From positions 135,801,741 to 135,865,740 of the forward strand of contig NC_092861.1 in NCBI RefSeq assembly GCF_032062135.1: 64,000 nt of DNA. The letters run 5' to 3'. Origin of the DNA: Pyxicephalus adspersus (Eukaryota; Chordata; Amphibia; Anura; Pyxicephalidae). Position 1 is the stretch's first letter. Each line of letters begins with the position of its first letter. The translations under genes and the position numbers were made by a program. Positions 9,582 to 21,070 of the stretch are shown in pieces. Below the pieces are notes generated by a model. That model worked only from the letters and a program-made list of their open reading frames with translations, was not told the origin of the DNA and searched no databases.

Positions 9582-11295
9582 GGAAAGTGTTCCATTAGCA
9601 GGACTTTAGTCCTGCAGCACATATTTTATAAAAATTGGTATGCCTTCATTCTACTAATACTATTGTAAGATGTGCTCCCTGGTCAGAATGGCCTTCTTAG
9701 ATTATAGGAACCAGTGATTTATATTCGTTGATCATTCTTTGTCTACTGTCTGCATAATGTTTGGGCAATAACGTTTTAGACAAGCCCGTGAATTCATCTT
9801 CTTATGGAAAAAGTGCTGAGGCTGAGCAGCCATACATTTTCACACCAATTTACCAATATATTCAGACACTCAAGAGGTGACAGATTTCCAGTCTGTGCCT
9901 GTATACTTGTATTGTGCCTATAAAAATAAAACGAGGTGCAAATACACTATATGGATTTGAGCAGAAACCACGGAACACTGGATATTGTTGTTATAATGAC
10001 TTACAGTATGGGTTGTAGTGTTGATCCTAGGTACAACATATATCTCTATAAATACTGTTGGTTTAATAAGGTGAAAAAAAGAATGTTTACATTGTTATAT
10101 TTAGGCTGTCTTTTATAGGGTAATTATAATACCCTAAGTGTATTTGATCCTCTGAGAAAATAGCCAAAAAGCATTTGGAAAAGAAAATCTCTTGACAACA
10201 TTCAACTTTCTTATGTTTACCCAACGACAAGGGTTTGCATTCAACTCAAAAACATTCATCTGGTGCCATTTGCACATCTCCAGATGATTTATAAATAGCC
10301 CTTGATCCAATACATTAATGTTGGTTCATACAAATTAATGAATAACAATGCAATTTGGTTATTATTATCCTTAGTGACACTTGCACACTTAGCTGTCTTC
10401 TGTGGCTTCTCATTCTATAAGGACACTTTCTTGCCTCCTCTAGTACATTTGGCATATCACTGTTAGGAGAAGTCTTACTGGCCAATAGTAATGTGCAGTA
10501 GGGTATTAAAAGTATGTCAGAAGAACCATCAATATTTGCATATTAGGGTAACTCTGATTTGGGGTTTTTGGAAGATGTTTAAATCGTAAATCAGTAAGTT
10601 TTTGTTCTTTGGCTGAATGTTTGGGATATATCAAGGTATTATTTGAGTGGTGCTGATTCTAACACATATATTCTTTGCCCTGTACCTGTGGTGTAAGGGC
10701 TCTTTACCATTGTTGCCCAGTTCTGGAAGCAAAGCATGCTAAAACGTTGAACCTTTTCCAATGTTTTACCACTTACATACCCTGACACATGAGCCAGGGA
10801 TCAGATGACACACATACTGTATACCCCTTCTGGTTACTTCTTTACAATGATGGACACCATCCAGTGACATTAAAAACTCAAAAAGGAAAATTCACAATAT
10901 AAGTGAATAGGTAAGAGGACCTCTTTGCTATTTCTTTAATGTGTAGATATTTTGTTCTACATAGTTTATGTCATTCACCTCTCTGCCATACTTTTTACTT
11001 TGCTCTGCGTACACACTCCACAATATGAAGTTCTCTAAGCATTATCAGTAAAAAAAAACAGTATAATGGCTTAGGTCTGGGATAGAGGATATTACAGATA
11101 GAGCTGTTTGGTCTTTAGTCAAAATACCATTTTCTTAACTGTGATCTGCAATATTTAAAAGGAGAATGTATTTTTCAATGCAATAGTTTTGATTTACATT
11201 TTAGTTTTTTGATGTGAAGTTGTTTAGTTTTTCGTTAAGAGCTGTCAATTCATTTTGCATAGAATATATTATCATGTACAAGAAAATATTAAAGA
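9582..11295. other. No gene seen
   Basis: AT-rich intronic sequence without a credible coding frame (largest is 60 codons at 9936) or a repeat I can delimit. Confidence 0.4.
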
Positions 11296-11480
11296 ACTAT
11301 CATTTTTTGCTTGCACATGTTGTTTGGGTGAAGCCTACAGAGCTTTACCTTATTCACTAAATGAATTATCCCTTACATAGTGTTAATTTACTTTGCCAAG
11401 TGAACAGAAAACAATCCCCAAGAGTAATTATTTTTCAAAAGTCAATGAGAAAGTAAAAGACAAAGTTTATTACCCACGGC
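11296..11480. mobile_element. MITE-like repeat, family B (diverged copy 2)
   Basis: Matches the core of the element at 51250-51497 (GCACATG...GGTGAAG...AGAGCTTTACCT...GAATTATC) with many substitutions. Boundaries are approximate. Confidence 0.4.
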
Positions 11481-13628
11481 AGATATAAAGATTTTAGTTT
11501 ACATAATCAAGAGATGACTTCTGATTGGATACTTTGAGTTTTGTAAGGGGTAAGGAATAGGGCTGCAGGTGGCCTAAATATTTATTCCTATATATCCTAC
11601 CTAATATTTATTCTATAATTTGTAGTTGCAAGTGTCATAGAAAACCCCCTCTCTCCAGTGCTGGTAGTCAGAGGGCAAAGGCCCCTTCAGATCCTTTATT
11701 TAAATAATCAATGTGAACAGCAAAGGTACATCATTATTTTTTGCCCTTTTCTGTGTAAGCATTTTGCACGGGGTCATGGTTTTTGTGCATGAATGGGATT
11801 TATCTAAAAGGTGCCTGAGACTCTTCTTACTCAACCTTATTTAGCTAGCAGCTTCATTAGGTATCATTTGCTATTTGTTTTAATGGGCAACATATATCAT
11901 TAGAACTGTGGACTACAAAAGATTTCAACTTTCACAGAGTGACCAGTGTGTGTTTCATGGCCTGTAATATAGATTATGTGACAATTTAACATATTACTGA
12001 GCAATACAATATAGCAAATACTGGTATATTATGGTTTGTGATATCAATAATGACCCTTCCTGCATTGGTAAATCCTTTTTCAACTGCAGCTAACTTTATT
12101 GTGTTTTTATGACACGGTTCAATAGACACAAGGGAATAACTATGTCATTTGTGTAATAACTCGTCTTCTTGAAATACGTATGTCTAATAATATAGATACA
12201 AAACATAAAATGATAACTTAATTAAATTCTGTTCCATGTAAAATTGAGTTTAATGCAATTTAAACTAAAATACAGAAAAGGTCACTTACTTGATCTCCAC
12301 TTTGTCACCAACGTTTGTCATAAAGTGGGGTAATAAATAGTTTATTTGGCCATCATATATTGCCAATATAAACTTTGTCCTGTGCTGTTAGTCTTGGAGT
12401 TACAAGCACACTTACATATATGGTAGTATCATGACGGTACTTATAACAATACTCTTGGTTCAGTACCAAGGCAACAAGAAAAGGGGGAACAGCAAGCCTC
12501 AAATGTTTTTTTTTCCTTATTTGATTTCAGTCTTTAGGCCCAGAGGCAGAGGTAGCCAACGGCAGTACAGACTTGGAGCCCTCATGCTGAATTGACTTAG
12601 GGCCCCTGTTGGCTGGAGATGGTCCAAGGCCTCGTGCAGCAGCACACTTTGCACCTCCCTATACCTGGCCCTGTTCAGGCAACCACTGGACATCCACTGT
12701 ATCTACATTCAGCATTAGACCATAAGCAAAGGGTGTTGAGATGTTCAGGTTCATTTTATCTTCCTTTCTCAGAACATATTTTTGCATCTTTTTTCCTGTT
12801 TTTTTTTCGTACAGCTGCAAGTAGCAAATTGCAAGCTCAATTTAGATTTTTAGTAGAAGCTCACTCAGAGCTGAAGATTGTCTCCACTTTACCAAGTGAC
12901 AGTGTTAGGCGACTGGCCCAATATAATTCAAGAAAGATCCAACCATCACTCATCACATTTGTTCTCTGATAAGCAGCTTATTAAGCAGACAGCATGTTTC
13001 CATTAAAAACAACATGCAATCCTTACACAAAGGAAGGAGCTTGTCAAATGTACATTATCAATCAGAAGTTCCTGGGGCATTATTATATCTATACCTTGGT
13101 GGCATCTGTATGTTTCATCCTATATCAGTACTACTTGAATGTCTGCAAAGGAAGATCCTTGACCCCTTTGGACCTGTCCTAGCCTCTTATAAACAGTGTA
13201 ATAAGACAGCACAGGGATAAGCTCATCTCTCTGTATGCTTTCCCTTTTTATTAGCATTCCTGTTATTAGCAAGGGAAATGCTTGGTTACTTGCATTGCAT
13301 CTTTCTCTTACATTTTAGCCCTGCTGTACAGTAGACTTCAAGAGGCTGATACCAGTTTGATTTTGGGTACTTACATAGCTTGCATTTAAAAAAAATAAAT
13401 TTATTGATGTATCATTGAATGCAGAACTGCAATAAATTGTGTCTTTCCCAGCACATCATGGGAGAATAATATGGTTTAGCTCCACCCCACAGCCGATTAG
13501 GACTAGTTCCCTTTAAATTTTATTCTCTTGACCTAAGGTCCCATTCTCGTATCTATCACTCTATGGGTGGAAACCTAGGACAATATGGAAAGTATGTATA
13601 CTTTTTTTGCCTTTCTATCTCGTTAGAA
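11481..13628. other. No gene seen
   Basis: Intronic sequence. The 116-codon frame at 12619-12969 and two overlapping frames near 13000-13220 look like chance: no domain, no splice logic, no similarity I recognise. Confidence 0.4.
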
Positions 13629-13806
13629 CAGGGTTTCTCAACCAGGGTTCTGTGAAACTCCAGAGGTTGCTGGGGGTTCCTTGAAATATGATCATTTTGT
13701 ACTTCCCAGGTCAGTTTAAGTGACACCAATGATCTTTTCAGCTATCTGCGAAGTGCAAAATTCTGAACTATGGTCAGCAGTGTAAATGGTATTCTTCCTA
13801 CTGACC
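13629..13806 (-). mobile_element. hAT MITE, family D, truncated copy
   Basis: Begins CAGGGTTTCTCAACCAGGGTTC and carries GGTTGCTGGGGGTTCCTTGA, GTGACACCAATGATCTTTT and TATTCTTCC. These match, in reverse orientation, the complete element at 27666-27936. The far end is missing or too diverged to define. Confidence 0.6.
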
Positions 13807-14939
13807 TCTCAAATTCTTATTGACTGAATGAACTCCCACAAGCATACATGGAAGTTACGCTATTCCAACCTGGCCAATCAAGTCAAGATCCAGAACCCAA
13901 AAAGGAAAGAAGAATGGGGACAGGTGGATGAACTTTAAAAATAAAATAAAAACAAATATTAAAATATAGGATAGGTGAACTTATTACATTTCAGGAGGTT
14001 CATTGCCTGTATATTGCAATTTTTTTTGAAGATCTAGTTCTGCTTTAAGTTTGACCCACTATACCTTTAAGATTCCTAGACTGTTCTGATTACTGCACTT
14101 CTCATTCTTGTATTATGCCAACTCAACACTTTCAGGCAGCAAAGATTGATAAATTGCCCATTATGAGTGAAACGTTTTTAGAGAGATTATGATTGATCTA
14201 TAGCTCATATTGTCGGCATCCACCAACCATTCATCTCTCTTACATGGAGTGCAGCATGCAGTCCCCCCAGCCTAAGAGAATCAACTGCCTTCCGTTGCAT
14301 TGTACAATGTGTGGTTCACTTTGATTAGGTTCCCTCAGGAGAAAATGATCTGCAAAAGATATATTATTGTTATTGAATAAAGCATATAAATATTATTGTT
14401 TTGAATAAAGCATATTAACTTGTCGCTGCTTCTCATTGACGTGACCTAGAAACTATTTTTATCTACATTACAGGAGAGATGATTGGAAGCGTGAAATACA
14501 TGCTATTATGTTATAGAACGGTTATTTAGGTTTCCATAAGACAAATGAAATAGTGAAGGTTTATTTGCAGGTTGCCAAGTAATTTGGTTTATATTACAGA
14601 AGAATTTCTCTGGTACCAGCATTTACAAGAAAAACTATACATCAGGTAAATTATATATATATATACATATAGTTACACACTTATCCACACATAGAATACA
14701 TGGAGAACCCGATTAAAAATATCTCTTAACATGAGTTAATTAATTTTCTATTACACCTAATATTGAACTACTGACAATAGTTTTATATGTGATTTAATAT
14801 TTGTGTCTGTAAGTAGCAGATGTACTCTACAAATCGCCACTGAATTACCACCTGGAGTTTGTATATTACTGGCTGAGAAGCACTTATATGCAGTCAATAT
14901 AGAAGCTGTAATGATACAACATCTAAAACAGAATATTAT
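13807..14939. other. No gene seen
   Basis: AT-rich intronic DNA with a short AT microsatellite near 14653-14671. No supported feature otherwise. Confidence 0.4.
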
Positions 14940-15545
14940 AGTAAATCACACAGCACTGGCATATTAAACCTCAACATCATATTTATATTTTGTATCACAG
15001 TACCATTGTATTATATTACACTGCAGTAGTGGAATATATCACACTTTCATAGAACTTGATGACATTGCAAGAGAATGTTGTGTAAGATTGGATTATAGCA
15101 CACTGCAGCAGTATTTTATATAACATTTTTATAGAGTTATATCATACTGTAGCAATATGTTATGTACATTTCCATTGTGCTATATCACACAATGGAAATT
15201 AAAACAGTATGCTATAAAGGATTTCTAGTGAAATATATATTATATTGCAGCAATATCTCTATAAAGTTTACACTAAATTATATATCACAAAAGTATAAAA
15301 TATATCATTTTCATGTAAGTATATCCTAGTATATTGCAGAAGCGTGTTATTAATAATTTCCAATGAATTATATCACACTTCACAATTATGCTATGTATCA
15401 TTGTCAAATAATTATATGACACTGCAGAAAACCATTTCCACAGAACTCTATAATATTGCAGCAGTTTACTATACAACACCATTCCATTAACTTGTATTAC
15501 ATTGCAGCTGCATGTTATATTACAATGTTATAGAATATCATCACC
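14940..15545. repeat. Degenerate tandem repeat (decayed minisatellite)
   Basis: A loose motif, TTATATCACACTGCAGCA followed by TATGTTATRTA and a TTTCATAGA-like spacer, recurs about every 50-65 bases. Examples are TTACACTGCAGTAGT, TAGCACACTGCAGCAG, TATATTGCAGCAATAT, GACACTGCAGAAAACC and TAATATTGCAGCAG. One pair of units forms an 11-bp hairpin at 15169-15197. Units are strongly diverged, so copy number and period are approximate. Confidence 0.6.
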
Positions 15546-15769
15546 ATGCACCAGCAAATTCTTTTGCCTAGAGAGAGCATAATAATGCACAACTTTACAT
15601 TGGGGATGATTTACTAAAGGAGTTTAGGCTATTCTTTAAGCAAAGATAACTGATAACTTTATCATAAAGCAGCATATTATATTAGCCAAGAAGTCAGCCA
15701 ACATCATCTAAAGCACAACTAAATTGAAAAAAAAAACCTCACCTTTACATCTGCAGATTCCTTAACCCC

Positions 15770-16060
15770 TCTGTATGTTTCCTGGGTTGGGTCACACGCT
15801 GTCCTGTTATCCGTTTTCACCCCCGCGCAGCGGAAGCGCTGGACGCCGCCATCTTCTTTGTTCTTATTTCTGCCTAAGTCATCCGATCTCACACTAAGTA
15901 GGTGCGAGATCTGGTGACATAGTCTTCTGTTATTGGGAAAAAAAGAGTGCCACTCTCACTTTGTATTCGTGAGATTGCCTTCCCCCCCCCCCCCCCCAGA
16001 AGGAGCAGCCAGAAGCCTCTTGTGATGCGTGACATGAGTATCCCAGGAGGCACTACGCTC
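15770..16060. promoter_or_regulatory. CpG-rich patch with a YY1-type motif
   Basis: In an otherwise CpG-poor intron, 15797-15850 holds about nine CpGs, including CCCCGCGCAGCGG and GGACGCCGCC. GCCGCCATCTT at 15845-15855 matches the YY1 consensus. A run of 16 C follows at 15982-15997. It could be a relic of a transposon promoter, a MITE with GC-rich ends, or an intronic regulatory site. No ORF or transcript supports a promoter. Confidence 0.3.
15982..15997. repeat. C16 homopolymer
   Basis: Sixteen consecutive C, G-rich on the other strand. Likely length-polymorphic and prone to sequencing error. Confidence 0.9.
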
Positions 16061-17192
16061 CAATTCTGTTTTTATTCCCGCTGCAAAAAGGGGAGGGTCT
16101 TCACCTCTTTTTTTTTTAAGTTTTAATCCCCCCCTTTAAAAAAAAAATAATTATTACATAAAATGGTTGTCTACCCTAAAAAATTTAGCTTAGGTCCACT
16201 TTAAAACTTACCTAACACTACTTTTCCCTACTTTTCCCAAAAAAGTTTTACCTAAATTGTGTAATCAGTTTAACCTTGTTTCTAGTAGCACTAACCCTGG
16301 ATCTTGGGGAGAACTAGTATACAAATCATCTCCAAAGCATTCCTACTGCCCCTCTTTTTTGGTATCTTTGATGGCCAACAGAATTATGCTGATGATGATG
16401 ATGCCTTGAAAATTAGAATAGCCCAGGATTTGGGCTTATAGGTTGACCCAGGAAAGCCAAAATATAGCATCACAATCTGTGTATCACCATTTTAAAACCA
16501 ACAATTTTTCTCCATGTAAGGCAGAGGGTGGTTTTAGTGTTGTTTGACAGCTACCTTGAAATTAGGGCATAAAAAGTTGAATCCCAAAAAACTTAGAACC
16601 AATTTGGGAAACATTATTAAGGAAATAATTTTCTGTTTTGGAGCCACAAGGACACATTGCCTCTGTGAGCACAGGGATCTCTATCTGTTTATCATCGAGT
16701 AAGTATTTCTCCACTGACCAACATCTGACCCTGGCAAAATGTTGTAGTTTAAACCTAATTTCATTCCCTCACTGCCGCAGGCCTGTCTACTTGCAAAGTA
16801 AAAAGGTAAGAGCGGAACAAAGGAGACTTTATCTTTTGTTTTAGCTAACTGAAGACAGTTTTATTCCCTTTCTTTGTTGGAGAATGACACTTTTATTGAA
16901 GGTAAATGAAATAGGATCTTCATAGCATCGTTATTACGAGGAATGCTTAGATATAGATATCAAAATGTAGATAAAACAGGTAATATTAGGTATTCATTAC
17001 AGCCTATGTGCCCGCTGGAGAGATTTTACCCTTTCTATTTGTCATGGGGACCAATAATGTTGAGACAGAATGTAAACTAAAAAATAGAACAGGTGGTAAG
17101 GGAAAAATGTTAACATGGACATTGGTTTCCCTCAGTTTCAAGAGATTCAAGAGATTCCATCTTACTGCCTCTTGTATCTTTATACTTTACAC

Positions 17193-17291
17193 CAGAGGTC
17201 CCCAACCCCCACTGGCCGTCTGATAGGTGAGAAGGTCGCTGCTTGGGGGTGCATTTAGTGGTCCGCGAGCTGCAAAAGTTGTGGACCACTG
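17193..17291. mobile_element. Tiny hAT-type element with perfect 8-bp TSD
   Basis: The 99-bp segment starts CAGAGGTCCCCAACC and ends GTTGTGGACCACTG, inverted ends of the kind found in hAT-family MITEs. CTTTACAC flanks it at 17185-17192 and 17292-17299. It is too short to encode protein and looks like an internally deleted derivative. Confidence 0.8.
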
Positions 17292-17949
17292 CTTTACACT
17301 GTCCATGATTAAAAAAAAAGTTGCAGCCCTAGCAGTCTCTTATCCAGGTGAATCAAAACATTTTTTTAGCGATTACAGAAAATATTGTATTAGGAAGTGT
17401 TTTATTTAAGATAAAGGAACAGCCACAGCAGCTTCAAAAAAGGCAAGCGTGGTGCCCAGAGTTCTGCTTTAAGTGGAAGTAACATTTTAGCAAACACATT
17501 ACCCAAGAAAAAAAAATGGATTTTACTTTCAGTGCAGGTATAGGCACAGATAACAAATATATAGCATTGCCATGCTACTATGTAACTATTTGATGTACGG
17601 AAACACCCTTTCTGATCCCCCTGCCATATTTGCCAGGATTTTAAATACATTTTAAATGAGGTTTTAAATGGGTTTTAAGTAAGTGCTACATAGCTTAAAA
17701 TATAGTTAACACAAAACAAACAAATAATATTGAGTAGTGTGTATAGTAACAATGTGTAGCTAATAAAATGTGTAAAACAAGCAAACAAACAAACACATGA
17801 AAACATTTGTGCAATGAGTAGTAGGCTGCTTGTTGGCTACTGCTATGCTGCTATGGGCCCAAGAACAACAAATCACACCGCAGGTCACTAATTTTACATT
17901 TGTTAGACTTACAGTTAAGATGCAGTTTTTTCTAAAAGAGGAAAATGAA

Positions 17950-18127
17950 CCATGCGGCTAGAAGCTACATGTTGCATATGGGAACAAGAGTTGCAACCCT
18001 ACTGCTACATGAATGCAACTGTGTGCTCGAAATGCCCAACAGCTCTTATTATGTTAAATTTGGGTCCCATTTGGATTTACATATGGTAAACCACTGTGGT
18101 TTACCACACATCTAAAACTAGCCTTAG
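17950..18127. mobile_element. Fragment of a CTAGCC-ended MITE
   Basis: Ends CTAAAACTAGCCTTAG, complementary to the start of the related segment near 19482 (AAGGCTAGTTTCAGAC). It contains a perfect inverted repeat GGTAAACCACTGTGGTTTACC-like core at 18085-18105. Its left boundary is not defined. Confidence 0.35.
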
Positions 18128-18169
18128 CACATCAGGTTTAGGTTCATTGTTTATCAGCCTGGAACTCAC

Positions 18170-19175
18170 CAAAGCAGAATGACTTCCTACAGCACTGTCA
18201 AAACCTGGATATCTTGTTTCAAGACTGGGCATTTCACCATTCAAGGTGAGCCCCACAATGGGCGCCCCCTAACCTCACTGACCTGGCAACCTGCTATGCT
18301 GTCCATGAGCTGAATATTGAGGACCAGCGAATATCTGCAAAAAAGATAGCCCAGATACTTGACATCTCACGGGAGCGTGTTGGGTTTGTTATCATCATTA
18401 TCCTAGACATGCACAAGCTTTCAGAGAAGTGGGTGCCGACATGTTTGAACAGTGATCAGAAGAAGGAACGAGTTGAAGCATCCAAAGCCGTTTTGGCCCA
18501 TTTTGAAGCTGCACAGGACTGTTTGGCTAGGGTAATGACACCTGGCTCCACATCTATGATCCTGAAACCAAGGAACAGTCAAAGAAATGGCGCCACAGCG
18601 GGTCCGCGCAGCCGAAGAAGTTCCGAACCCAGAAATCTGCCAAAAAAAGTCATGGCGTCCATATTCTGGGAAAAAGACGGTATTCTGTTTGTGGACTACC
18701 TACCTCAGGGCTCTAGTATCACCAGACACTATTATGCTAATCTCCTGGAGCAGCTGAAGGAGGCAATTAAGACGAAACGTTGTGGAAAGTTGACCAAGGG
18801 GATCCTTTTTTTGTAGGACAATGCACCTGTGCACACGTCCAATGTTGTGGCTTCCAAAGTGAACACCCTGGGTTTCCAATTGTTCCACCCCCTGCTCACC
18901 TAACCTGGGCCCCTCAAACTTTTATCTTTTCCAGAATTTGAATAAACACCTGAAATGGCAACGTTTTGAGGACATTTCTGACGTCAAAGATGCTGCTGAG
19001 AGCTGGTTTGTGGCCCAACCAAAGGACTTTTATTTGAACGGTCTAGAAAAGCTTCAACTACGCTATACCAAGTGCATCAGTCTCAGGGGGGAATATGTTG
19101 AATAAATGTGTTATTTCATAACTCTGGCTCTCTTCTTTCTGGGCAAAGCCAGGAACTTCTCAACACCCCCTTGTA
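18170..19175 (+). mobile_element. Decayed mariner (Tc1/mariner) transposon
   Basis: A transposase remnant plus a 3' terminal segment, AACTTCTCAACACCCCCTTGTA, ending at 19175 at a TA. The matching 5' inverted repeat is not found, so the copy is 5'-truncated or its left end is too diverged to see. It inserted into the presumed KCNK12 intron in the sense direction. Confidence 0.85.
18187..19105 (+). pseudogene. Mariner transposase pseudogene (DD34D type)
   Basis: Cut-and-paste transposase remnant, broken in several frames. N-terminal helix-turn-helix pieces (YSTVKTW, RISAKKIAQ, ISRERVG) lead into WVP...NSDQKKERVEAS, typical of mariner. The clearest open stretch is 18409-18816, but inside it the block around NDTWLHIYDPETK, with the first catalytic Asp, reads in another frame and then returns, implying two compensating frameshifts. 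A TAG at 18814-18816 replaces the residue just before DNAPVH, which holds the second Asp. In the region of the third Asp (about 18890-18930) the codon reads AAC (Asn) and the frame is broken. RGEYVE and TAA close the gene at 19103-19105. Clearly inactive. Confidence 0.88.
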
Positions 19176-19481
19176 ATAGTCACATAATCCCCTATATGGT
19201 CTTAAAATCCATATGTATGATATCTCATTGACACATCAACATGTTCTGGTATAAAAATTAGCAAATGCCCAGGAAAAAAAAACCTTCTTATAGAATGGCA
19301 TTACAAAAAACAAATCCTGGAGCACTGGATTATACACATTGGTGTATTGATTTGTTATTCAAGGATGTACATAGAAATACAGATTATTGTTTCATTGTCC
19401 ATGATTTTCACTGCATGATGTGTCCTTCCTTTTAAATTTTTTTTTTTGTATATCTCTTGTTATGTTGTGCAGCACAATTTA

Positions 19482-19880
19482 AGGCTAGTTTCAGACCTAG
19501 GGTTAACCGCAGCAGACCACCACAGGCTCAACCATTCACCTAAGTGCTCCTAGTCAACTGAGAAACACTTTAGGCAGCCGGTTATTGGATGCAACGTGTT
19601 GCTTCTGGCCACCCTTGACAGGCAAGCAGCTTCCATTGACTTGGATATAACCACATTTAACTGCAGCTGACAGCGGTTAGAAGGCGGTTCCAGGAGGTTT
19701 AACATTAACTTCCTAAAAACATTGAACCATAGAAAATCTGAACTGCATCCCACTGATAGACTGAATGCAGTTGAGGTTAAACTGCAATTGGAACAAAAAG
19801 AAGGGATAAACTGCACAATACTGGAGAGGGATGGCTGGGAGCAGCCAGCTGGTTTTCAACTGCAAGTTTGAAAGGGCCCT
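19482..19880. mobile_element. Possible MITE beginning AAGGCTAGTTTCAGAC
   Basis: The left end resembles the ends of elements near 18126, 50094 and 60388 (GGCTA-GTT-CAGAC type). The body contains paired AACTGCAG/CTGCAGTT-like words. The right end is uncertain. Confidence 0.3.
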
Positions 19881-21008
19881 CAGTTGTTTATGTACTGTAC
19901 ATAATATTGCATGTGTCCCTGAAGCTTTTGCAATAATTGAGAATAGTCTGAACAGAAACCTGTATGGAAGCTCCAAAGTCATATATGTCACACATTGCAG
20001 CATGTCAGTATATTCAAGTCCTTAAGATAAAGTCACCTAACAAAGACCTAAACTTGGTTTGCAATTTATGTATTAATATAATACCAAATGAACTCAATAA
20101 ACACTTTAATAAATAAATATACTCTGAAACAAAATATAGAGGTGGATATTGTTGACATCTTCAAAAATTCTAGTTACCTGGTGGTTATGCTGATTTTCTG
20201 ATTTCAGTCAATTTGAAGACAGGGGACACAGCCAGCCAGTATAATGAGACTGAAATCAGGATTTTTACCAGTATACTCTCTTTACCAGAATAATGAATTC
20301 AAATATGCAGCATAATCCTATCCCAGAGAAATATATCAACTTCATTTGTCACATTTTTCCAATTAATCAGAAATCACATCTGAGAGTCAACTTAATTGTG
20401 CATTTTATTAATATAATACAAATTCATCCTTTTTATATGATTCCTCAGACTCTGCCAGTTCTCCATTTCCAAATTGTGCAATAAATCTTACATTTTCTCT
20501 TTCATATCCCCTCTGGATAAAAGGTCTATTTCAAAATATGCTTTAAGAGCGAAGACTTAATATCAAAGAGTTACAATAGCCTAAAATACGTGCAAAATCT
20601 TCTTTTCGTTAGTACAGACTGAAAGGTTAAATTATACCCCTCCTGGTACTTACCGTACATCCAATTTGACTATATAATAGATCACTTGCTGAGGCAAGCT
20701 AACTCATAATAGAAACTGGATTTATCAGTTGGTCACTTAGTCTGCCAGCATTGCACTATGGTAGAAAGGGAAGAAATTCACAATTGTGGAGCTGTGGCTG
20801 GTTGGCTTCCATGATAAGGTGCCTGCATAGTTGCAGGACCAACACCACTTTGCAGAGCTAACTGCATAAAACCAAGGCCTTTTTTTAGCTGTCTGTTTAA
20901 GTGGCTTTCTGATTACTAATGTATGGGGGGAATTCTTCCCATTAGAAACCAATGCAAATAGCTTTCTTCCCATTGATTGGCCTGTTATAGCAGGGGTTCC
21001 ACATGTTA

Positions 21009-21070
21009 TACCAGGGTTCCCTAATACTTGAAAAATATTTTAAGGATTCCCCATAAGGTTGAGAAAGGCA
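21009..21070. mobile_element. Fragment of hAT MITE family D
   Basis: CCAGGGTTCCCTAA...GGATTCCCCATAAGGTTGAGAAAGG resembles the terminal region of the element at 27666-27936. Only a short, diverged piece is present. Confidence 0.35.

Noticed and set aside
12619..12969. 116-codon + strand frame
   Set aside because: No similarity, no exon-like boundaries, ordinary codon texture of noncoding DNA.
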